Assembly: GCF_001648155.1 (NCBI RefSeq)
Contig: NZ_CP015199.1
Span: 3,109,001-3,173,000, forward strand
Length of the DNA: 64,000 nucleotides
Direction: 5' to 3'
Source of the DNA: Chryseobacterium glaciei
GTDB lineage: Bacteria > Bacteroidota > Bacteroidia > Flavobacteriales > Weeksellaceae
Shown: piece by piece, positions 55,172 to 62,939 of the stretch
Layout of the letters: every line of letters starts with the position of its first letter
Numbering within the stretch: position 1 is the stretch's first letter
The notes under the pieces: generated by a model
Database searches by the model: none
The model's input: only the letters and a program-made list of their open reading frames with translations
Told to the model about the DNA's origin: nothing
Position numbers and translations under genes: made by a program

Positions 55172-55738
55172 ATGGCAACAAGTAACGATATAAAAAAAGG
55201 CCTTTGTATAGAATTCAGCAACGATATTTTTAAAGTAATTGAATTTATGCACGTAAAGCCAGGAAAAGGACCAGCTTTCGTTAGAACAAAACTAAAATCA
55301 GTAACCAACGGAAAAGTTCTTGATAATACTTTCTCTGCAGGTCACAAAATTGATGAGGTAAAAGTAATTACAAGAAAATTCCAATATCTTTATGATGATG
55401 AGAATGGATTCCACTTCATGAATAATGATGATTTCTCTCAGCTTTATCTTGATAAAGAAATGATTGAAAACTCTAATTTGATGAAAGCAGGTGAAGAAGT
55501 TACCATCATTTTAAAGGAAGCTGATGAGACGCCTTTGTCTGCAGAACTTCCTCAATCTGTTTACTTAGAAGTTATCGAAGCTGATCCGGGAGTAAAAGGA
55601 AACACTGCTACCAACGCTCTTAAAAACGCTATCGTTGAAACAGGAGCAAGAGTAATGGTTCCTCTGTTCATTGAAGCAGGAGACAAAATCAAAGTGAGTA
55701 CAGAAGATGGTTCTTACTTAGAAAGAGTAAAAGAATAA
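55172..55738 (+). CDS. efp: Elongation factor P
   Basis: This 188-residue protein shows three beta-barrel domains of EF-P: the first with FMHVKPGKGPAFVRTKLK, the last ending NTATNALKNAIVETGARVMVPLF. The lysine in PGKGPAF is at the tip of domain I, the site modified in some bacteria. It relieves ribosome stalling at proline stretches. It lies 28 bases after lpxA and is followed by a terminator, so it is likely the last gene of the lipid A operon. Confidence 0.95.
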   Translation: MATSNDIKKGLCIEFSNDIFKVIEFMHVKPGKGPAFVRTKLKSVTNGKVLDNTFSAGHKIDEVKVITRKFQYLYDDENGFHFMNNDDFSQLYLDKEMIENSNLMKAGEEVTIILKEADETPLSAELPQSVYLEVIEADPGVKGNTATNALKNAIVETGARVMVPLFIEAGDKIKVSTEDGSYLERVKE

Positions 55739-55755
55739 TTATTCAAAATAATAGG

Positions 55756-55793
55756 AAGCTGGAAGTATAACAACTTTCAGCTTTCATTTTTTA
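55756..55793 (+). terminator. Rho-independent terminator after efp
   Basis: AAGCTGGAAGT and ACTTTCAGCTT form an 11-base stem with one G-T pair around a 6-base loop, followed by TTCATTTTTT. Confidence 0.75.
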
Positions 55794-55795
55794 TG

Positions 55796-55881
55796 GCAGC
55801 TATTTCCGCCTTCCGCTCCCAATCTTTTTTGGCCATTGCTTTTTCCATGCTAAAAAAGGATTTCCGCTCAAGTCGGGCTGC
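55796..55881. repeat. Intergenic palindromic repeat with GCAGC/GCTGC ends
   Basis: The element begins GCAGC and ends GCTGC. It contains TTTCCGC twice (55803 and 55861) and CCGCTC twice, with an AT-rich middle. Its wording (TTTCCGCCTTCCGCTCCC, AGGATTTCCGCTCAAG) resembles a dispersed repeat of Chryseobacterium genomes. It does not code for protein in any frame that I can support. Confidence 0.5.
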
Positions 55882-55901
55882 AATCTAAACTTGAAAACAA
55901 A

Positions 55902-55930
55902 CCGTGTCAAGGTTTAAAACATTGACACGG
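55902..55930. repeat. Hairpin repeat with 9-base perfect arms
   Basis: CCGTGTCAA and TTGACACGG flank an 11-base AT-rich loop. It lies directly before the LpxD-like gene at 55960 and could act on its mRNA or be another dispersed palindrome. No T run follows, so it is not a classical terminator. Confidence 0.55.
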
Positions 55931-55959
55931 GTGATAAAATTTAAACATCATTTAAAAAT

Positions 55960-56862
55960 ATGACGTTTCATCAACCACAAAAACTGAAAACTATTGCTGA
56001 TCTTATCGGATCAAAATTCATCGGTTCTGAAGACTTTGAAGTATTAGGAACGAATGAAATTCACATGGTGAGACCGGGGGATATAGTTTTCGTAAATCAT
56101 CCAAAATATTACGATAAAGCTTTAAATTCAGCAGCAACAATTATTTTAATTGATAAAGAAGTTGAATGTCCGGAAGGTAAAGCGCTTTTAGTTTCCGAAG
56201 ATCCTTTCGGAGATTTTAATAAGATCAATACTCATTTTACGAGAATATATAACTTCACAGAAGAACTTCACGATGTTGAAATCGGAGAAGGAACAAAAAT
56301 TCACCGTACAGCTGTTATCGGAAATAATGTTACTATTGGAAAAAATACACTTATTTTTCCTAATGTTGTCATTGGTGACAGAACTGTGATTGGTGACAAT
56401 GTAATTATTCAATCAAATACAGTTTTAGGTGGTGATGCTTTTTATTACAGAAAATTAAACGGGAATTTCGACCGTCTGATTTCTGTAGGAAATGTTGTCA
56501 TCGAAAATAATGTAGAAATCGGAAACGGCTGTACGATCGACCGTGGTGTTACAGATTCTACTGTTATTGGAGAAGGTTCTGTTTTAGATAATCAAATTCA
56601 GATCGGTCATGATACCGTGATTGGTAAAAAATGTTTAATTGCTTCACAAGTAGGAATCGCAGGATGCTGTGTGATAGGAAATGAAGTAACATTATGGGGA
56701 CAGGTTGGCATGGCTTCCGGGAACAAAATTGCTGATGGATCTGTAATTCTCGGCAAAACCGGAGTCAACAGAGATCTTGAAAAAGGTACTTATATCGGAA
56801 TGTTTGCAGAAGATTTTAAAACTTATTTGAAAAAAGAGGTAAAACTGAGAAATCTCAAATAA
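55960..56862 (+). CDS. LpxD-like acyltransferase, second genomic copy
   Basis: This 300-residue protein has an LpxD-type N-terminal domain ([37 protein letters not shown]) and a beta-helix with [18 protein letters not shown] and [14 protein letters not shown], whose His matches the catalytic base. It differs from LpxD at 51927 and from the locus copy at 18010. The gene sits between efp and sucD, a conserved Bacteroidetes arrangement. It may acylate a lipid A or related amino sugar, and the substrate is not known. Confidence 0.85.
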   Translation: MTFHQPQKLKTIADLIGSKFIGSEDFEVLGTNEIHMVRPGDIVFVNHPKYYDKALNSAATIILIDKEVECPEGKALLVSEDPFGDFNKINTHFTRIYNFTEELHDVEIGEGTKIHRTAVIGNNVTIGKNTLIFPNVVIGDRTVIGDNVIIQSNTVLGGDAFYYRKLNGNFDRLISVGNVVIENNVEIGNGCTIDRGVTDSTVIGEGSVLDNQIQIGHDTVIGKKCLIASQVGIAGCCVIGNEVTLWGQVGMASGNKIADGSVILGKTGVNRDLEKGTYIGMFAEDFKTYLKKEVKLRNLK

Positions 56863-56902
56863 ACAATTCTTAAGGTTTTATCTAAAATCAAAGAAAAATA
56901 AG

Positions 56903-56910
56903 TAAATTTG
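56903..56910 (+). promoter_or_regulatory. -7 element before sucD
   Basis: TAAATTTG matches TAnnTTTG and ends 44 bases before the sucD ATG. No clear -33 TTTG is present at the usual spacing. Confidence 0.5.
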
Positions 56911-56954
56911 TGAGCATTAATAGAATAATAAAAATAAATTAAAACAACAATAAA

Positions 56955-57827
56955 ATGTCAATTTTAGTAAACAAAGATTCTAAAGTAATTGTACAAGGAT
57001 TTACAGGTAACGAAGGTACTTTCCACGCAGGTCAGATGATCGAATATGGAACAAACGTAGTAGGTGGTGTTACTCCAGGAAAAGGAGGTAGCGAGCACTT
57101 AGGAAAGCCTGTATTTAATACTGTTGCTGATGCTGTTGAAAAAGCTGGAGCAAACGTAAGTATCATTTTTGTACCACCTGCATTTGCTGCAGATGCTATC
57201 ATGGAAGCTGCTGAAGCTGGAATTAAAGTGATCGTATGTATTACTGAAGGTATTCCTGTAGCAGACATGGTAAAAGTAAAATCTTACATTGCAGACAGAG
57301 ATTGTAGATTGATCGGACCAAACTGCCCGGGAATCATTACTTCTGAAGAAGCTAAAATTGGTATTATGCCAGGTTTCGTTTTCAAAAAAGGAAAAGTAGG
57401 TATCGTTTCTAAGTCAGGAACTCTTACGTATGAAGCTGCTGACCAAGTTGTAAAAGCTGGTTATGGTGTTTCTACGGCTATCGGTATTGGTGGTGACCCA
57501 ATTATTGGAACTACTACAAGAGAAGCGTTAGAGTTATTCATCAACGACCCAGAAACTGAAGCTGTTGTTATGATCGGTGAGATCGGTGGTGGTCTTGAAG
57601 CTGAAGCTGCAAGATGGTACAAAGCTAGTGGATCTACTAAGCCGGTTGTAGGATTTATCGCTGGACAAACTGCTCCTAAAGGAAGAACTATGGGACACGC
57701 TGGTGCAATCGTAGGTGGTGATGAAGATACTGCTCAGGCAAAAATGGAGATTATGAGAGAAAATGGAATCAACGTTGTAGATTCTCCAGCTGATATCGGT
57801 GCAACTGTAGCGAAAATTTTAGCTTAA
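56955..57827 (+). CDS. sucD: Succinyl-CoA synthetase, alpha subunit
   Basis: This 290-residue protein has the CoA-binding Rossmann segment [20 protein letters not shown], the phosphohistidine loop [14 protein letters not shown], and [20 protein letters not shown]. With SucC it converts succinyl-CoA to succinate in the TCA cycle with ATP or GTP formation. sucC is not adjacent. The length is standard. The outer-membrane barrel gene follows 16 bases after its stop. Confidence 0.96.
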   Translation: MSILVNKDSKVIVQGFTGNEGTFHAGQMIEYGTNVVGGVTPGKGGSEHLGKPVFNTVADAVEKAGANVSIIFVPPAFAADAIMEAAEAGIKVIVCITEGIPVADMVKVKSYIADRDCRLIGPNCPGIITSEEAKIGIMPGFVFKKGKVGIVSKSGTLTYEAADQVVKAGYGVSTAIGIGGDPIIGTTTREALELFINDPETEAVVMIGEIGGGLEAEAARWYKASGSTKPVVGFIAGQTAPKGRTMGHAGAIVGGDEDTAQAKMEIMRENGINVVDSPADIGATVAKILA

Positions 57828-57843
57828 TTATAAAACCCAACAT

Positions 57844-58512
57844 ATGAAAAAACTTTTATTAGCCTCAGCTTTGGTACTTTCTACGTTATCTTTCGCCCAG
57901 ATCGATTTCAGTAGCACAAGATTCGGTATCACTGCAGGAGGTAATTACGCCAGAGTAAAAAATGCTCACAACCCTTCAGGTCCTAGATTTACGATTCAGG
58001 CCGGAGCTTTAGCTTTAATTCCAATGGGAAAAGAAAACCAGTTTTTCTTACAACCTGAAATAGTATATTTCGGAGCTGGAGAAACCGGAAAAGATAAGGA
58101 TGCTAAAAACAGACCGGGCTATGACGCTGTTTATGCAAATGATTATATAAGTGTTCCTATTTATTTCAAAGGATATTTTTCAGAAGCTGAATCAGAATTC
58201 TTTGCAATGGCAGGGCCTAGATTTAATTTTTTAATTAGTCAGAAAGTTAAGAACGCTCCAAGCACAAGACCTTATTATGATCCGGACGTTACTGATCCTA
58301 GTCTTCCTGGAGTAAACGGTAAAGCAGCTAGTTTTAACTTTGGTGTAGGAATTGGTGTCGGTTATAGCTACAAAAGACAGTTAGAATTTGCTTTGAACTA
58401 TGACTTTGGTATTTCTAATACCTATCCAGGTCTTAAGAATGAGCCATTCGGAAGTACAAAAGGTAAATCTGAACAAGTTCTTAGTGCTAAAATAAGCTAC
58501 ATCTTTGAATAA
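57844..58512 (+). CDS. Outer-membrane beta-barrel protein
   Basis: This 222-residue protein has a signal peptide (KKLLLASALVLSTLSFAQ) and an eight-strand barrel pattern: FGITAGGNYARVKN, FFLQPEIVYFGAGE, SVPIYFKGYF, FAMAGPRFNFLIS and ASFNFGVGIGVGYSYKR, with a terminal ISYIFE. It belongs to the PorT-like/outer membrane beta-barrel domain group common in Bacteroidetes. The ligand or partner is unknown. It is 16 bases after sucD and may be read through from it, and it is closed by a strong terminator. Confidence 0.85.
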   Translation: MKKLLLASALVLSTLSFAQIDFSSTRFGITAGGNYARVKNAHNPSGPRFTIQAGALALIPMGKENQFFLQPEIVYFGAGETGKDKDAKNRPGYDAVYANDYISVPIYFKGYFSEAESEFFAMAGPRFNFLISQKVKNAPSTRPYYDPDVTDPSLPGVNGKAASFNFGVGIGVGYSYKRQLEFALNYDFGISNTYPGLKNEPFGSTKGKSEQVLSAKISYIFE

Positions 58513-58532
58513 AAAGATTTCATAAGAAACAT

Positions 58533-58570
58533 AAAAAATCCCGGGAATTTTTATTCTCGGGATTTTTGTT
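58533..58570 (+). terminator. Rho-independent terminator after the barrel gene
   Basis: AATCCCGGGAAT and ATTCTCGGGATT form a 12-base stem with one G-T pair around a short T-rich loop, followed by a T run. Confidence 0.85.
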
Positions 58571-58888
58571 TTATAATTTTTAATGTTCAGGATCTATAAA
58601 TTATATTTAATTTGACTTAAATTTAATTCAAAAAACTGAAATTTGTTAATTAATCTGATCGACCTAGGAAGCTGTAGCGTTAAGAAAATAAGTTCTGAGA
58701 GCGTTAAGAAAATTCTAGTGTTTGAAGCGCGAACCCGATTTTGAATCGAAGAACAAATAGTAAATTTCGCGCAAGTTTAGAATTTTTAGTGAACAGAAAT
58801 TATTTTTAGCGGAAGATTCCAGTCTTGAATTTTTGGTCCGTTTGCTTCAAGGCAAAAGGACATATTAAATAAAAATCTCTTTATACTT
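58571..58888. other. Intergenic region with direct and inverted repeats
   Basis: No gene is seen in about 320 bases. AGCGTTAAGAAAAT occurs twice (58676-58689 and 58700-58713). GTCCGTTTGC and GCAAAAGGAC (58836-58861) form a 10-base hairpin with one mismatch, of a kind familiar in Chryseobacterium spacers. The base composition (CGCG-containing words) differs from the surrounding spacers. It may be the remnant of a repeat element. Confidence 0.45.
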
Positions 58889-60199
58889 TTATCCTCTGAC
58901 CCATTTCCAAAGCTCTTTCAAAGTAGCCTTATTTCCATACATCAAAATTCCTACTCTGTAGATTTTTCCTGCAAGGAATATCATGAAAACCGTTGTTCCC
59001 AACAATAATACAATCGACAAGGCTAACTGCCAAATAGGAACTCCAAAAGGAATTCGTGCAATCATTGCGACAGGTGATGTGAAAGGAATTATGGATAACC
59101 AAAAACCTAATGGACCATCAGGATTATTCATCAATGAAAAACTTCCGTACATACCCAACGTTAATGGTAAAATTGCAAATAAGGTGAATTGCTGAGTTTC
59201 AGTTTCATTGTCAACGGCAGAACCAATCGCAGCATAAATCGAGCTGTAAAAGATATATCCCAAAAGGAAATAAATGATAAATACTCCAATAATCAAAGGG
59301 AAATTAAGCTCTAATAAACTGTGAGAAACCTGAGTTGCAATCTGAGCAATATCCAATTTACTCATCATTTCTTCATTTCCACCGGGAACATTTTTTTGTA
59401 TTGAATTAAAACCTGTATTTAAAACCAACGCACCAATAACCGACATCGTAATCCAGATAATAAACTGAGTCAAAGCAACCATCGTTACACCCAAAATTTT
59501 ACCCATCATCAGCTCAAAAGGTTTCACGGAAGAGATAATAATTTCTACAACGCGGTTGTTTTTCTCCTCCAAAACACTTCTCATTACTCTCACACCATAA
59601 ATAAGAATAAACATGAAAGTAACGTACATTAAAACCAGACTCAATCCCGTTTTCACCCCGAAACTAAGGTCAGAATCTTCTTTATTATTTTCTGAAACGT
59701 TAATTGTTTTTAAAGTAAAACCTTTATCAAGATTATCAAGTTGAGTTTCAGCAATTCCTAATTGTTTGATCTTTTCTTTTTTGATGACATTCGTGATATC
59801 AGAAATGATTCTTTGTTTTGTATCAAAACCAATCTTAGAATTAATAACCAACCTTGAATTTTTTTCCAGATCATCATAATTTTGACCGCTCAATTCAGGT
59901 AAGATTAAAATCCCGTCCAAAGATTCATTCCCCTTTAAGTTATTGATCTTCGACTTTTCATCAGCCGCAGAAACAAAAACATAATTAAGTTTATCGTTTG
60001 ATTTTAACTGATTTTTAAATAATCCGCTTTTATCAACAACTTCAATAATGCTGTGCGATTCATTAGCCTTAAACATTAATCCGATAACTGCTCCAAAAGC
60101 AATAATCATAACGGGAGCCAATAAAGTTAATATAATGAAGGATTTTTTCTTAACCTGCGTAAGAAATTCCCTTTTTGTAATTAAAAAAATATTATTCAT
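58889..60199 (-). CDS. ABC-2 type exporter permease (NatB-like)
   Basis: This 436-residue permease has one N-terminal membrane helix (KKSFIILTLLAPVMIIAFGAVIG), a large extracytoplasmic domain (about 40-180), and five or six further helices with MRSVLEEKNNRVVEIIISSVKPFELMMGKILG, the ABC2-permease signature. It pairs with the ATPase encoded 2 bases upstream on the same strand. NatAB-type exporters extrude sodium or small molecules, and the substrate here is not clear. Confidence 0.87.
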   Translation of the reverse strand: MNNIFLITKREFLTQVKKKSFIILTLLAPVMIIAFGAVIGLMFKANESHSIIEVVDKSGLFKNQLKSNDKLNYVFVSAADEKSKINNLKGNESLDGILILPELSGQNYDDLEKNSRLVINSKIGFDTKQRIISDITNVIKKEKIKQLGIAETQLDNLDKGFTLKTINVSENNKEDSDLSFGVKTGLSLVLMYVTFMFILIYGVRVMRSVLEEKNNRVVEIIISSVKPFELMMGKILGVTMVALTQFIIWITMSVIGALVLNTGFNSIQKNVPGGNEEMMSKLDIAQIATQVSHSLLELNFPLIIGVFIIYFLLGYIFYSSIYAAIGSAVDNETETQQFTLFAILPLTLGMYGSFSLMNNPDGPLGFWLSIIPFTSPVAMIARIPFGVPIWQLALSIVLLLGTTVFMIFLAGKIYRVGILMYGNKATLKELWKWVRG

Positions 60200-60201
60200 A
60201 A

Positions 60202-61113
60202 TTAAGAGTTGTTGCTTACGGCATTAATAAATACCTCATTCATACTTGGAATTTTTTCATCAAATGATCTCACTTTTCCTACATTTACAAGATCTAAAAT
60301 AATGTTGTTCTGATCATTTTCATTTTTTAAATCGAAAGAAACCAGATTGTTTTCATTGGTATAATTAAAAATTTCGTATTTATTTTTGAAAGTATCAAAT
60401 TGAGTATCATTTACCTCAGAAAGAGTAATTTCAAAAATATTTTTCTTGAATTTTTCTCTTACGTCGAAAACTCTTCCGTCAATAATTTTTTTAGAATTAT
60501 TGATCAATGCTACATAATCACACATTTCCTCCACACTTTCCATTCTGTGAGTAGAAAGAATAATGGTTGTTCCGTTATTTTTAAGCTCAATGATTTGGTC
60601 TTTGATCAAATTGGCGTTTACAGGATCAAAACCAGAGAAAGGCTCATCCAGAATCAAAAGATGCGGTCTGTGAAGTACAGTTACCACAAACTGAATTTTC
60701 TGAGCCATTCCTTTTGAAAGTTCAGAAAGCTTTTTTTTCCACCATTGATCAATATTCAGTTTTTCAAACCATTTTTTTGCTTCATTTAAAGCATCATTTT
60801 TGGTCATACCTTTTAATTCTCCAAAATAAAGGATCTGATCGCCAACGGTCATATTTTTATACAAACCTCTTTCTTCAGGCATGTAACCGATATCTCTGAT
60901 GTGATTTTGATTAAGCTTTTCTCCGTTAATAAAGACATCTCCGGAATCAGCCTGAGTAATTTGATTGATAATACGGATGAAGGAAGTTTTTCCGGCTCCG
61001 TTTGGGCCTAAAAGACCATAAATACTCCCTGTTGGGACATGTATACTGAAGTCATCCAATGCGATCTTCTTACCTGCATTGTAGGTCTTCGTAATATGTT
61101 CAGCTTTTAGCAT
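60202..61113 (-). CDS. ABC transporter ATP-binding protein (NatA-like)
   Basis: This 303-residue ATPase has the Walker A motif GLLGPNGAGKTSFIRI, the signature LSKGMAQKIQF (an LSKGM variant of LSGGQ), Walker B LLILDEPFSGFDP, and a switch His in ILSTHRM. The C-terminal 80 residues form the extra domain usual in ABC-2 ATPases. It powers the permease at 58889, with 2 bases between the genes. A divergent terminator and a small T9SS gene lie on its upstream side. Confidence 0.9.
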   Translation of the reverse strand: MLKAEHITKTYNAGKKIALDDFSIHVPTGSIYGLLGPNGAGKTSFIRIINQITQADSGDVFINGEKLNQNHIRDIGYMPEERGLYKNMTVGDQILYFGELKGMTKNDALNEAKKWFEKLNIDQWWKKKLSELSKGMAQKIQFVVTVLHRPHLLILDEPFSGFDPVNANLIKDQIIELKNNGTTIILSTHRMESVEEMCDYVALINNSKKIIDGRVFDVREKFKKNIFEITLSEVNDTQFDTFKNKYEIFNYTNENNLVSFDLKNENDQNNIILDLVNVGKVRSFDEKIPSMNEVFINAVSNNS

Positions 61114-61189
61114 TAATTTGTTTTTCTATAGTTAGTATAAAAATATCCCGAAAGTTACGGAATAATTAAAACAGAATTAATGTAAAAGA

Positions 61190-61215
61190 AAAAATCCTGA
61201 TGATTATCAGGATTT
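61190..61215 (-). terminator. Rho-independent terminator after the T9SS mini-protein gene
   Basis: AAATCCTGAT and ATCAGGATTT form a 10-base perfect stem with a 4-base loop. On the minus strand it lies 5 bases after the stop codon and is followed by a T-rich run. Confidence 0.8.
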
Positions 61216-61220
61216 AAATT

Positions 61221-61574
61221 TTATTGTTTTACGATTTGAGTAACCTTTTGGGTATTATCGCTTAAAATGTAACGAATCAAATATTTTCCGGGTTTCAATT
61301 TTTCAATATTGATCTCTCCCGAATTCATATTTACTGTGTAATTAGCAACTTGTGTACCCAAAATTGAATAAAAAGTCACGCTCTTGACTCTTAAAGAAGA
61401 GTCCTTTGCCTTAATGATAAGGAAATCCTTTGCAGGATTCGGATAGGCAACAAGCACACCATCATCTGCTTTTTGCGAGATGGAACCAGGTTCTCTCAGT
61501 TGAGCTTTAAAATTGTTGGAAAATCCAACAAAAGTGCCTATAAATAGAAATAAAAGTAAAAGTTTTTTCATCAA
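61221..61574 (-). CDS. Small secreted protein consisting of a T9SS type A sorting domain
   Basis: This 117-residue protein has a signal peptide (MKKLLLLFLFIGTFVGFS) and then a type IX secretion C-terminal sorting domain of about 75 residues: VLVAYPNPAKDFLIIKA, VTFYSILGTQVANYTV, and INIEKLKPGKYLIRYI ending KVTQIVKQ. Between them lies only a short linker of about 20 residues. T9SS proteins normally carry a large cargo before this domain, so this is a near cargo-less form. It could be a truncated gene or a small surface protein in its own right. It is flanked by its own terminator and the hemB promoter. Confidence 0.82.
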   Translation of the reverse strand: MMKKLLLLFLFIGTFVGFSNNFKAQLREPGSISQKADDGVLVAYPNPAKDFLIIKAKDSSLRVKSVTFYSILGTQVANYTVNMNSGEINIEKLKPGKYLIRYILSDNTQKVTQIVKQ

Positions 61575-61654
61575 ATTATAATTTCTCTAGGTATTTCATA
61601 ACAAAAGTAAATAATTCTATAATCACTTGCAATATTTTTTTATAGAACTTATAC

Positions 61655-61662
61655 TAAATTTG
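61655..61662 (+). promoter_or_regulatory. -7 element before hemB
   Basis: TAAATTTG matches TAnnTTTG and ends 28 bases before the hemB ATG. Confidence 0.5.
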
Positions 61663-61690
61663 CAGAAACTTATTCAAAAAGTATTCCAAA

Positions 61691-62680
61691 ATGATACATT
61701 CAAGAAATAGAAGACTTAGAGTTAATGAATCTATGAGAAGCTTGGTAAGAGAAAGTATCCTTACAACTGATGATTTTGTAATGCCGATCTTCGTAATGGA
61801 GGGCGAAAACAAGGAAGAGGCGATCCCGTCGATGCCGGGTATTTTCAGGCGAAGTATAGATTTAACAGTAAAGGAATGTAAGGAATTATTTTCTTTAGGA
61901 GTAAAAGCTGTCAATCTGTACATGAAAGTGTCTGATCATTTAAAAGACAACACCGGAAAAGAAGCATGGAACAAAGACGGTTTGATGCAAAGCACGATTA
62001 AAGCGATCAAAGATGCTGTTCCTGCAATGATCGTGATGCCTGATGTAGCTTTAGACCCATATTCAATTTACGGTCACGACGGAATTATAGAAAACGGAAA
62101 GATTGTAAATGATGCTACCAACAATGCATTGGCAAGAATGTCTGTGTCACATGCTGAAGCTGGAGCTGACATTGTGGCACCAAGTGACATGATGGACGGA
62201 AGAGTATTGACCATTCGTGAAGCTTTAGAAGATAGCGGATTTACAGACGTCGGAATTTTAAGTTATTCTGCAAAATATGCGAGTTCTTTTTACGGACCGT
62301 TCAGAAGTGCTTTAGATAGTGCTCCGACAGATGATGTAGAAATTCCAAAGGATAAAAAAACATATCAGATGGATTTTCATAATTCAAGAGAGGCTTTAAA
62401 TGAAGTTTTTAAAGATATTGAAGAAGGAGCAGATATTATTATGATCAAACCGGGACTTCCATATCTTGATATTGTTGCTAAAGTTCGTGAAGCAATCGAT
62501 CTTCCAATCGCAGTTTACAACGTAAGTGGTGAATATGCAATGGTAAAAGCAGCGGCTCAAAATGGTTGGTTAGATAATGACAAAACAATTATTGAAAGCT
62601 TAACTTGCTTCAAAAGGGCAGGAGCAGATATGATTTTTACTTATTTTGCTAAAGAAGCAGCGATTCTTTTAAATAAATAA
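61691..62680 (+). CDS. hemB: Porphobilinogen synthase (delta-aminolevulinate dehydratase)
   Basis: This 329-residue enzyme joins two 5-aminolevulinate molecules to porphobilinogen in heme synthesis. The two active-site lysines are visible in LSYSAKYASSFYGPFRSA and IMIKPGLPYLDI. The segment MPDVALDPYSIYGHDG replaces the cysteine-rich zinc site by Ala and Asp, which indicates the magnesium-dependent form. The length is standard. A terminator follows 20 bases after the stop. Confidence 0.95.
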   Translation: MIHSRNRRLRVNESMRSLVRESILTTDDFVMPIFVMEGENKEEAIPSMPGIFRRSIDLTVKECKELFSLGVKAVNLYMKVSDHLKDNTGKEAWNKDGLMQSTIKAIKDAVPAMIVMPDVALDPYSIYGHDGIIENGKIVNDATNNALARMSVSHAEAGADIVAPSDMMDGRVLTIREALEDSGFTDVGILSYSAKYASSFYGPFRSALDSAPTDDVEIPKDKKTYQMDFHNSREALNEVFKDIEEGADIIMIKPGLPYLDIVAKVREAIDLPIAVYNVSGEYAMVKAAAQNGWLDNDKTIIESLTCFKRAGADMIFTYFAKEAAILLNK

Positions 62681-62700
62681 TCAAAAGCAATGATATAAGA

Positions 62701-62729
62701 AAAACACCTCAATTTGAGGTGTTTTTTTA
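62701..62729 (+). terminator. Rho-independent terminator after hemB
   Basis: AAAACACCTCA and TGAGGTGTTTT form an 11-base perfect stem with a 3-base loop, followed by T. Confidence 0.88.
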
Positions 62730-62835
62730 TGAAATATCAAAATCTTTTTCCTTTGTAAACTTAGCTGTAAAATGGGCTTGATTTCCTGAATTTTTAAAAC
62801 AAAATATTTTTTTAGAATCAAATATCTAACAGAGT

Positions 62836-62862
62836 TGTCATCCTAAGTCCGTCGAAGCATCT
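62836..62862. repeat. Single arm of a GTCATCCT-type dispersed element
   Basis: TGTCATCCTAAGTCCGTCG and the following AAGCATCT resemble one arm of the GTCATCCTGAG...GGATCT palindromes seen in Bacteroidetes spacers. No second arm is found nearby, so it may be a decayed copy. Confidence 0.4.
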
Positions 62863-62926
62863 ATTAAAAAAATCATAAAACTTTTGAACACAATCTTTAA
62901 TCTAAAATTTGAATTCAAAAAAACTT

Positions 62927-62934
62927 TATCTTTG
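62927..62934 (+). promoter_or_regulatory. -7 element directly before lptB
   Basis: TATCTTTG matches TAnnTTTG and ends 5 bases before the lptB ATG, implying a nearly leaderless mRNA. TTTG at 62908-62911 is only 15 bases upstream, shorter than the usual 19. Confidence 0.5.
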
Positions 62935-62939
62935 CCACT

